Origin: Pseudomonadota bacterium
GTDB taxonomy: Bacteria > Pseudomonadota > Alphaproteobacteria > Micavibrionales > UBA2020
NCBI GenBank assembly: GCA_021849295.1
Contig: JAJZTA010000010.1
Location: 22,633 to 86,632 of the forward strand
Reading direction: 5' to 3'
Length of the DNA: 64,000 bases
Numbering within the stretch: position 1 is the stretch's first letter; each line of letters begins with the position of its first letter. The notes beneath the pieces are model-generated. The model was given only the letters and a program-made list of their open reading frames with translations. It was not told the DNA's origin and searched no databases. Shown here piece after piece: positions 58,076 through 64,000 of this stretch. The position numbers and the translations under genes were made by a program.

Positions 58076-58755
58076 CCAAACTCGTTGTTTTCGACGTCGA
58101 CGGCACATTTCTGAACTCCCAGCTCCTCTACGACAAGACGGTGCTGGAATATTCCCGCGCCAAGGGCCTGCCGGAACCGTGCCTCAAAACCATCCACCAC
58201 GGTTACGGCGATCCGCACGCGCACGATTTCGGCTGGGGCGTGAGCAAGGACGAGCAGGTGCGCCATATGATAGAAACTATGGTGCTGGCCGACAAATATT
58301 CCATGTCCGGCGATCCGCAGCATACGCCGCCGTTTTTCGACGGCGCGCACCAGACTTTTACCTGCTTGAAGGAGGCCGGATACACCCTCGCCATCATCAC
58401 CAGCAAGCCGGAGGAACCTCTGCTGCACCTGCTGGATTATCACGGCGCGCGGGACATATTTTCCGCGCACCGCACGTTTGATGACATCGCCCGCCGCAAC
58501 GAGCGCGAAAAGCCCGAGCCGGACATGCTGCACAGCGTGATGCGCGAGCTTGACTTCAAGCCGCAAGACACCGTCATGGTCGGCGACACGACGATGGACA
58601 TCCGCATGGGCCTCGGCGCCAACACGCACACCATCGGCGTGACATGGGGCGCGCACACCAGAGAGCATCTGACAGAGGCCGGCGCGCACTATATCGTCGA
58701 AACCAGCCTCGGCGACGTGCCGCCGGTCGTCGAGAGGATTTTCAGGACAGAATGA
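58072..58755 (+). CDS. HAD family phosphatase (phosphoglycolate phosphatase-like)
   Basis: The protein has 227 residues. HAD motif I VFDVDGT puts the nucleophile at D8 and the acid at D10; motif II is IITSKPEE, motif III is the K in EKPEPDML, and motif IV is [12 protein letters not shown] helical cap of about 70 residues between motifs I and II is typical of Gph-like enzymes. The substrate is not determinable. The start overlaps the gatB stop (ATGA). Confidence 0.85.
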   Translation: MTKLVVFDVDGTFLNSQLLYDKTVLEYSRAKGLPEPCLKTIHHGYGDPHAHDFGWGVSKDEQVRHMIETMVLADKYSMSGDPQHTPPFFDGAHQTFTCLKEAGYTLAIITSKPEEPLLHLLDYHGARDIFSAHRTFDDIARRNEREKPEPDMLHSVMRELDFKPQDTVMVGDTTMDIRMGLGANTHTIGVTWGAHTREHLTEAGAHYIVETSLGDVPPVVERIFRTE

Positions 58756-59606
58756 CCCTCGCACATGCGCTGCTGCTGGCTCTTTTTGCGCTGACGATCC
58801 TGAAAGCCCTGACCCTCAAACTTTGCAGCATAAAACTCGACCAGCGGACGGCGCCGGTGTTCATCGGCGTCTGGGTGCTCGCCGGCCTCGCGGCGACATG
58901 GCCATTTTTCCATCCCCTGCTCAGCGCCGGACTGCACGCCTTGGCGGAGAAACCGTATCTGCTTGTTTTATGCATCCTGAAAGGCGGGCTGCTGTACCTG
59001 ACTTTCGTCATCGGTCAGGAGTTGATGCGCGACAGCCTTTCCTCATCTAATTACGTGATGCCGATGGCGGTCGGCCTGATCGCCATCGTCAACAGCACGC
59101 TCGGCGAGCACCTTCACCTTTCGCAGTGGGTCTCGGCACTGGGGCTCTGCGCTCTGACGGCGGGATTTTTCTTCAAGGGGCATTTGTCGGACCTCAGCCG
59201 CGAGGGCAAGCTGGCCTACGTCAAGCTGGTCCTGCTGTCCGTCGCGCTGGCGGGAATAGACCAGACCGTCATCAGCCACATCAACTGGTATGCCCTGCTG
59301 CTTGTTTCCAATATTTCCATGCTCTCCCTGTCTCTCATCCTCAACCGGACAAGAAGGTGGATTTTGCGCGACGCGTTGTTCCACCGCTCGGCGGTATTCG
59401 CGGGCGTTTTCTTTACTGTGACCGAACTGGTCAAGTTTTACCAGCAGGTGACAATCAATCCGGTGACCGTCGCGCTGACCGTGCAATCGGCGGCAGCCGC
59501 GGCCGTGCTGGTTTTGAGCGCGCTGCTCTGGAAAGAGCGCACGGTCAAGGAACAGCTTTTCTGGGGCGTTCTCGCCTTTATTGTCACGCTCCCCTTATTC
59601 CTCTAG
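58752..59606 (+). CDS. EamA/DMT-like multispanning transporter
   Basis: The protein has 284 residues from the ATG at 58752, overlapping the HAD stop (ATGA). There are nine to ten hydrophobic helices arranged as two halves, like drug/metabolite transporters: the first half ends GLIAIVNSTLGEHLHLSQWV, and the second ends AAAVLVLSALLWKERTVKEQL, where the conserved small-plus-charge ends of the EamA repeat (LGE and LWKER) recur. The solute is unknown. It lies in the operon with FAD and aldo/keto enzymes. Its 3' end stops 10 bases before the next ATG. Confidence 0.72.
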   Translation: MTLAHALLLALFALTILKALTLKLCSIKLDQRTAPVFIGVWVLAGLAATWPFFHPLLSAGLHALAEKPYLLVLCILKGGLLYLTFVIGQELMRDSLSSSNYVMPMAVGLIAIVNSTLGEHLHLSQWVSALGLCALTAGFFFKGHLSDLSREGKLAYVKLVLLSVALAGIDQTVISHINWYALLLVSNISMLSLSLILNRTRRWILRDALFHRSAVFAGVFFTVTELVKFYQQVTINPVTVALTVQSAAAAAVLVLSALLWKERTVKEQLFWGVLAFIVTLPLFL

Positions 59607-59616
59607 ACTGGCGCTT

Positions 59617-60777
59617 ATGGCACACGACTGCGACATTATCGTTTTCGGCGGCGGCATCGCGGGGCTTTTCACGGCGGCGCGGCTCTCCCGCGCGGGATAT
59701 AACGTGATTCTCGTTGAGAAAGACGCGCTCGGCGGCGTGCAGACCCTCGCCTCGCAGGGCATGATCCACGGTGGGCAAAAATACACGCTGCAAGGCAAAG
59801 TGACCGCCGCCGCAACCACCGCCGCCGCCATGCCAGAAAGATGGGAAGCCTGCTTCAATGGAATGGGCGAACTTGACCTTTCCGCCGTCAAAATGCTGAG
59901 TGAAAGTCAGGTGATGTTTCCGGCAGGTTCATTCTTCGCCAATCTTTTTTCGCGTGCAACCGTATTTGCCGCCGCCAAGGCCGTCAACGGCAAGACCCGC
60001 AAACTGCTGCGCAGCGCATTCCCGCCCGTTCTCAGGCAAGGCCCCGTGTACGAGATGCAGGAATGTGTGCTGGACGTGAAGTCTCTTGTCGCGGCGCTGG
60101 CCGGAAACCTCAAGGGGCGCATTTTCAAAGGAGAAGCAGCGGATTTGTCCGCCGACGGACATGTGACGATCGGCACGGAAAGATTTCATGCCAAAACCGT
60201 TCTCTTCACCGCAGGCGCAGGCAACGAAGCCGCGCTGAAGCAGCTGGGCATCGCCGAACAACGCACCCAGCGCCGCTCATTGCGGCAAATCATGGTGAAA
60301 CCGATGCCGCACGCGCTATACGGACACGGCATCACCGGCGAACCCAAGCCGCGCATGACGGTCACAAGCCATCCCGACGGCGCGGGGAATTACGTCTGGT
60401 ATCTCGGCGGCAACGTAGCCGAACGCGGATCGAAAATGCCGGAGGAAAAAGCCATCGCCTTCGCCAAAAAGGAAATGCGCGCCGTTTTTCCCGACATCGA
60501 CTGGGATCAAAAAGAATGGGCAAGCTATGCCGTCGACCGCGCGGAAGCCTTCTCGGACGGCACGCACCTCGCCGCTGGCCCTTGCCTGCAGGAATACGGA
60601 CAAGTGCTTGTGGCCTGGCCGACGAAACTGACCTTCGCGCCGCTATTGGCAGATATCGTCCTTGACCGCTTGAAAGAAAACAATATCACGCCCACGACCG
60701 CGGCAGCGCCACCGGACCTCCCCGTGGTTCCCATAGGCCCTTATCCGTGGGAGGTTGCGACATGGACCAAACCTTGA
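59617..60777 (+). CDS. FAD-dependent oxidoreductase (DAO/GlpD-like)
   Basis: The protein has 386 residues from the ATG at 59617. The dinucleotide-binding VFGGGIAGLFTAARLSRAG is followed by VEKDALGG, with SQGMIHGGQKYTLQ as the substrate-side loop of glycine-oxidase/glycerol-3-phosphate-dehydrogenase type enzymes. A second FAD contact is at VLFTAGAGNEA. It oxidises a CH-OH or CH-NH2 group; the substrate is unknown. Its 3' end overlaps the aldo/keto reductase start by 16 bases, which suggests the pair works on one pathway. Confidence 0.78.
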   Translation: MAHDCDIIVFGGGIAGLFTAARLSRAGYNVILVEKDALGGVQTLASQGMIHGGQKYTLQGKVTAAATTAAAMPERWEACFNGMGELDLSAVKMLSESQVMFPAGSFFANLFSRATVFAAAKAVNGKTRKLLRSAFPPVLRQGPVYEMQECVLDVKSLVAALAGNLKGRIFKGEAADLSADGHVTIGTERFHAKTVLFTAGAGNEAALKQLGIAEQRTQRRSLRQIMVKPMPHALYGHGITGEPKPRMTVTSHPDGAGNYVWYLGGNVAERGSKMPEEKAIAFAKKEMRAVFPDIDWDQKEWASYAVDRAEAFSDGTHLAAGPCLQEYGQVLVAWPTKLTFAPLLADIVLDRLKENNITPTTAAAPPDLPVVPIGPYPWEVATWTKP

Positions 60778-61562
60778 AAAACGTCGCGCACCGCCGTTTC
60801 GCCTCCACGGGAAAAAGCGTCAGCGTACTCGGCCTCGGCACCGTGAAATTCGGCCGCAATCAGGGCGTGAAATACCCCGAAGGCGAAGGCTTTTCGCTGC
60901 CGTCGGACGCTGAGATTTCTTCCCTGCTCGACCTTTGCCTCGCGCACGGCATCAACCTTCTCGACACCGCCCCCGCCTACGGCATCGCGGAAGAGCGTCT
61001 CGGCGCGGTGATGGGAAAACGGCGGGAGGAGTTTTTTATCGTCACGAAGACCGGCGAGGAATTCAAGGACGGAAAATCGCACTATGATTTTTCAGCCGAG
61101 CACACGCGCATGAGCGTAAACCGCAGCCTGCAGCGCCTTGGAACAAGCTATCTCGACTGCGTGCTGGTGCATTCAAATAGGGATGATCTCGCCGTCATCG
61201 GGCAAACGCCCGTGCTGGAAACGCTGGAGCAACTCAAACAAGACGGACGCATCCTCAGCTATGGCGTCTCGACCTATAGCCTTGAAGGCGGCAAGCGCGC
61301 CGTGGACCTGACCGACGCGGTAATGGTCGCCTACAATCAGGCCTACACGGCGGAAAAAGAGGTTATCGATTACGCCCACGCGCGCGGCAAGGCCGTGCTG
61401 GTCAAAAAAGGTCTCGCTTCCGGTCATGTGAATACGCTGGGCGATCTGGCGGAAAATATCCGCTTTATCCTCGAAACGGAGGGGGTCACCAGCCTCGTTT
61501 TCGGCAGCCTGTCCGCCGCCAATATATTGAACAATATCAAGGCGGCGCGGGATATCCGATAA
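60762..61562 (+). CDS. Aldo/keto reductase family oxidoreductase
   Basis: The protein has 266 residues from the ATG at 60762. The catalytic tetrad is visible: D68 and Y73 in NLLDTAPAYG, K96 in FIVTKTGEE, H137 in CVLVHSNR. The N-terminal GLGTVKFGR and a late VFGSLSAANILNN complete the TIM-barrel pattern. It is slightly short for the family, missing part of the C-terminal loops that contact substrate and cofactor. It overlaps the FAD gene by 16 bases. Confidence 0.85.
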   Translation: MDQTLKNVAHRRFASTGKSVSVLGLGTVKFGRNQGVKYPEGEGFSLPSDAEISSLLDLCLAHGINLLDTAPAYGIAEERLGAVMGKRREEFFIVTKTGEEFKDGKSHYDFSAEHTRMSVNRSLQRLGTSYLDCVLVHSNRDDLAVIGQTPVLETLEQLKQDGRILSYGVSTYSLEGGKRAVDLTDAVMVAYNQAYTAEKEVIDYAHARGKAVLVKKGLASGHVNTLGDLAENIRFILETEGVTSLVFGSLSAANILNNIKAARDIR

Positions 61563-61601
61563 ACCCCCTTGCAATCGCCCCTGAAAGTGGTTTTATATCG
61601 T

Positions 61602-63026
61602 ATGCCTGATTTTAAACGCACCCGCAAAACCAAAATCGTCGCAACCCTCGGCCCCGCATCGTCCACGCAGGCGATGATCAAGAGCCTTTTCGAGGCCGGC
61701 GTCGATGTCTTCCGCTTCAATTTCAGCCACGGCACGCATGAAGACCATCAAAAACGCCTGACGATGGTTCGCGAGATCGAGAAGGAAACCGGCCGCCCGA
61801 TCGGCGTCTTCGCAGACCTGCAAGGTCCGAAATTGCGCCTTGGCACTTTTAAAAATGGATCCATCGATATCAGCAAGGGCATGCGCATCACGCTCGACTC
61901 CGACCCCGCGCCGGGAGACGAAAAGCGCGTCTACCTGCCGCATCCGGAGATTATTGACGTGCTGCAGGTCGGCTCCGACGTGCTGCTCGACGACGGCAAG
62001 GTGCACCTGCGCGTCGTTAAAAAGAACAAAGATTCCGTCGAGACGGAAGTCATCGCCGGGAAAAAGCTCATGGATCGCAAGGGCGTCAACCTGCCCGACG
62101 TGTTGCTGAAGGTTTCCGTTCTGACCAAGAAAGACCGTCTCGACCTTGAAGCCGCGCTCGACATGGGCGTCGACTGGATCGCCCTTTCCTTCGTGCAGCG
62201 GCCGGAGGACGTGACCGAAGCGCGCGAACTGATCGGCAACCGCGCCAAGATCATCGTCAAGCTCGAAAAACCTTCGGCCATCGAACATCTTGAAAAAATC
62301 GTTGAACTGACCGACGCTGTCATGCTGGCGCGCGGCGATCTCGGCGTCGAAATTCCCGCGGAACATGTGCCCAGCGTGCAAAAGCGCGTGGTACGCGCCT
62401 GCCGTCAGGCGGGCAAGCCCGTCATCATCGCGACGCAGATGCTGGAATCGATGATCTCTTCTCCGCGCCCGACGCGCGCCGAAGCCTCAGACGTTGCGAC
62501 CGCCATCTACGACGGCACCGACGCCGTCATGTTGTCGGCGGAAACCGCATCGGGCGATTATCCGCTCGAAGCCGTCTCGATCATGGACAGGATCGCGACC
62601 GACGTGGAAAAGGATTCTCTCTACCGTAAGATCATGGATGCGGAACATCCTGACCCCGAAAACAACGCGCCGGACGCCATCACCGCCGCGGCCTCGAACG
62701 TCGCGGCGACCATTGCCGCCACTGCGATCGTCAATTACACGACGTCCGGATCGACGACGCTGCGCACCGTGCGCGAACGCCCGTCGGTGAAAATTCTCAG
62801 CCTCACGGAAAGCCTTGCCGTGGCGCGGCGGCTGCAATTGTCCTACGGCGTCTACCCCGTGCATACGGCGGACGTCGACAACTTCGGCGACATGGTGAGA
62901 AAAGCCTGCAAAGTCGCGCGCGAGCAGGACATCGCCCAGCAAGGCCAACAACTGGTCATCACCGCCGGCGTGCCGTTCGGCCATACCGGCTCGACCAATA
63001 TTCTGCGTATCGCGGTCGTGGACTAG
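61602..63026 (+). CDS. pyk: Pyruvate kinase
   Basis: The protein has 474 residues from the ATG at 61602. KTKIVATLGPASS, then R38-N40-FSHG of the ATP/PEP site, GVFADLQGPKLRLG, the catalytic lysine in IIVKLEKPSAIEH, MLARGDLGVEIPAE, and the K+-site region ATQMLESMI are all present. The C-terminal regulatory domain ends with VTAGVPFGHTGSTN-like sequence (VITAGVPFGHTG). It converts PEP and ADP to pyruvate and ATP. It is last in the gat-to-pyk array and convergent with the small membrane-protein gene (three bases between stops). Confidence 0.97.
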   Translation: MPDFKRTRKTKIVATLGPASSTQAMIKSLFEAGVDVFRFNFSHGTHEDHQKRLTMVREIEKETGRPIGVFADLQGPKLRLGTFKNGSIDISKGMRITLDSDPAPGDEKRVYLPHPEIIDVLQVGSDVLLDDGKVHLRVVKKNKDSVETEVIAGKKLMDRKGVNLPDVLLKVSVLTKKDRLDLEAALDMGVDWIALSFVQRPEDVTEARELIGNRAKIIVKLEKPSAIEHLEKIVELTDAVMLARGDLGVEIPAEHVPSVQKRVVRACRQAGKPVIIATQMLESMISSPRPTRAEASDVATAIYDGTDAVMLSAETASGDYPLEAVSIMDRIATDVEKDSLYRKIMDAEHPDPENNAPDAITAAASNVAATIAATAIVNYTTSGSTTLRTVRERPSVKILSLTESLAVARRLQLSYGVYPVHTADVDNFGDMVRKACKVAREQDIAQQGQQLVITAGVPFGHTGSTNILRIAVVD

Positions 63027-63029
63027 GGA

Positions 63030-63320
63030 TTATTGCGGCTTGGGTGGATTGTTTTTGCCGTATGCTTTGACAGCCTGATAAGCTCCTATCATGCCATCAT
63101 AAGCGACTTCGCTCGCCAGAAAGATGCCTGCATAAGCAGCCGAAAAGCCTGCGATCGCCGGCAGTGCGGCACCGGAAACAGCGAAGAACGCCGCGCACAG
63201 TCCCGTTGCAACAACAGTTCCTGCTGCATTGGCAATCATATTACGTGGACGGAAGGGATTCTTCACCGCGCCATTGAATGCCGCAACCAGCTTGGGGTGT
63301 TTCTCTGAAAACTTTGACAT
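63030..63320 (-). CDS. Small membrane protein, paralogue A
   Basis: The protein has 96 residues. It opens SKFSEKHPKLVAAFNGAVKN, followed by PFRPRNM, then two hydrophobic helices (GTVVATGLCAAFFAVSGAAL and a following AGFSAAYAGIFLASEV), and ends in a Lys/Pro-rich tail. The ATG has GGAGAATATCC in front. It is clearly related to the gene at 63453-63758, sharing the KxPKLxAAFNGAVKNPxRPRN block and an IGAY..VK motif near the C terminus. No known family is recognised. It has its own promoter candidate. Confidence 0.72.
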   Translation of the reverse strand: MSKFSEKHPKLVAAFNGAVKNPFRPRNMIANAAGTVVATGLCAAFFAVSGAALPAIAGFSAAYAGIFLASEVAYDGMIGAYQAVKAYGKNNPPKPQ

Positions 63321-63361
63321 GGATATTCTCCTCTCGCGAATCTTTGCAATATACGGAGTGA

Positions 63362-63389
63362 AGAATACCCCTCCTTAAGAATTATGTAA
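63362..63389 (-). promoter_or_regulatory. Candidate promoter of paralogue A
   Basis: On the minus strand, TTACAT (63389-63384), 16 bases, TATTCT (63367-63362), 42 bases before the ATG at 63320 and downstream of the terminator of paralogue B. Confidence 0.4.
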
Positions 63390-63396
63390 TATAATT

Positions 63397-63432
63397 AAAA
63401 GGGGATGAAAATATTATTATTTTCATCCCCTT
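63397..63432 (-). terminator. Rho-independent terminator of paralogue B
   Basis: The 13-bp perfect stem AAGGGGATGAAAA (63399-63411) / TTTTCATCCCCTT (63420-63432) has an 8-base loop. A T-rich run follows on the minus strand (plus bases 63391-63400). It is 20 bases after the stop of paralogue B. Confidence 0.8.
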
Positions 63433-63452
63433 ATCAAGAATATGACGGCAGA

Positions 63453-63758
63453 TTAGATATCGCGGCGCGGCGGCTTGGTTTTCTTGTTGTGGTCTTTGAC
63501 GCCCTTGTAAGCGCCTATCGCGCTGTCCATGGCGAACCACGCCGTAAAGCTGGAGGCCGCGCTCGAATACATCGTGCTGAACGCCGCGGGCAAGCCCGCA
63601 CCGGACGCAATCAAGAACACCGTGCAAAGCCCCGTGGACATCGCCGTTCCGATGCCGTTCACCGTCAGATTGCGGGGACGGAGCGGATTTTTGACCGCGC
63701 CGTTAAAGGCAGCGGCAAGTTTGGGATACTTCTTGAGGAACTTTGAAATCTTTGACAT
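63453..63758 (-). CDS. Small membrane protein, paralogue B
   Basis: The protein has 101 residues from the ATG at 63758; a longer open frame to 63953 runs into the IS481-like end and is rejected. SKISKFLKKYPKLAAAFNG begins the shared block, followed by AVKNPLRPRNL; two hydrophobic helices (GTAMSTGLCTVFLIASGAGL and a serine-rich second one) and a basic tail follow. It is the sister of paralogue A, at about 40-45% identity by eye. It is expressed separately and closed by the terminator at 63397-63432. Confidence 0.7.
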   Translation of the reverse strand: MSKISKFLKKYPKLAAAFNGAVKNPLRPRNLTVNGIGTAMSTGLCTVFLIASGAGLPAAFSTMYSSAASSFTAWFAMDSAIGAYKGVKDHNKKTKPPRRDI

Positions 63759-63879
63759 GCGTATTTTCCACCCAGCCAATCTTTGTGATTCTAGAGGAGA
63801 GTGGAAATAGCATAACAGCTTCCCTATATCGCACAATATGGTTTTAAAAATAGCGGAAAAGTTATTATTTTCAATTAGG

Positions 63880-64000
63880 TGTTTAGTCCCACGATATGGT
63901 GGCATAAGATATAACCGCATACGGAGGGACAAGCTATGGGACAGATACTGCACAAGTGCGCCCGCACGACAGAGGCATTGCGTCGATAGTGAAGAGAGCA
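63880..64000 (+). mobile_element. IS481-like insertion sequence, left end (runs off window)
   Basis: TGTTTAGTCCCAC begins at 63880 after an AT-rich stretch; IS481 ends start with TGT and carry a short leader before the transposase. The transposase start follows at 63936. The right end lies beyond base 64000, so length and target duplication cannot be seen. Confidence 0.5.
63936..64000 (+). pseudogene. IS481-family transposase 5' fragment, frame-disrupted
   Basis: After GGAGGGAC, the ATG at 63936 gives MGQILHKCARTTEALRR, matching the N terminus of IS481 transposases (MGQ-LH---RTTEA-RR). Two stop codons (TAG TGA) follow at once. Reading AGT GAA GAG AGC in the next frame yields SEES, the usual continuation of the N-terminal helix in these proteins. 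The gap is best explained by a small deletion with frameshift, so the copy is probably inactive. This rests on recalled family sequence. Confidence 0.6.

Noticed and set aside
63759..63953. N-terminal extension of paralogue B on the minus strand
   Set aside because: It would cover the intergenic AT stretch and the IS481-like end; the internal ATG at 63758 aligns with paralogue A.

Overview
The window is a gene-dense, GC-rich stretch of a bacterial chromosome that looks alphaproteobacterial. The evidence is a cytochrome b/c1 gene fusion of the fbcH type, an AddAB rather than RecBCD nuclease, GatCAB, the rph-rdgB-hemW operon divergent from hrcA/grpE, and an sdhCDAB operon. Nothing allows a firm genus call; a deep-branching free-living lineage is an inference. 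I found no tRNA, rRNA, CRISPR array or complete mobile element. The one recognised structural RNA is RNase P RNA (rnpB).

Layout. 1-7.8 kb: the end of an inositol-monophosphatase gene, an OmpA-domain protein, sppA, a lipoprotein plus hslO (Hsp33), recX, and a coupled hemF-trmL-traX-like operon. 7.8-18.4 kb (+): Rieske protein, fused cytochrome b/c1, a Na/Pi-cotransporter-PhoU protein, a DegP protease, miaA, then the TPR protein-bamB-der block. 18.4-28.1 kb (-): slt, alaS, polysaccharide deacetylase, radA, cvpA, a 69-residue membrane protein, an SDR and a CDF metal exporter, nearly all overlapping or a few bases apart. 28.2-33.4 kb (-): an orphan PAS histidine kinase, an AT-rich accessory gene between two inverted REP-like palindromes, and a Rap1a/Tai-like protein overlapping uvrB. 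33.5-41.4 kb: two unrecognised co-transcribed genes, hemW-rdgB-rph, hrcA, a DUF423 protein, grpE, rnpB and a small exported protein. 41.5-46.9 kb (-): sdhC-sdhD-sdhA, a hypoxanthine/uracil-DNA-glycosylase-like gene, sdhB, purine nucleoside phosphorylase and an AmpD-like amidase. 47.1-54.5 kb: addB-addA, convergent with ruvX. 54.5-63.0 kb (+): gatC-gatA-(95-residue ORF)-gatB followed by HAD, EamA, FAD oxidoreductase, aldo/keto reductase and pyruvate kinase. 63.0-64.0 kb: two tandem paralogous small membrane proteins, then the damaged left end of an IS481-like element running off the window.

Most of the content is core metabolism, envelope biogenesis (BamB, DegP, SppA, Slt, amidase) and genome maintenance (UvrB, AddAB, RadA, RuvX, DNA glycosylase). 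Four-base ATGA/GTGA overlaps are very common and define tightly coupled operons. The accessory or less understood material is the 30.2-31.0 kb AT-rich gene, the Rap1a-like gene, the 33.5-35.8 kb pair, the 95-residue Gat-operon ORF, the structured 3.3-3.6 kb intergenic region and the 63.0-64.0 kb end.
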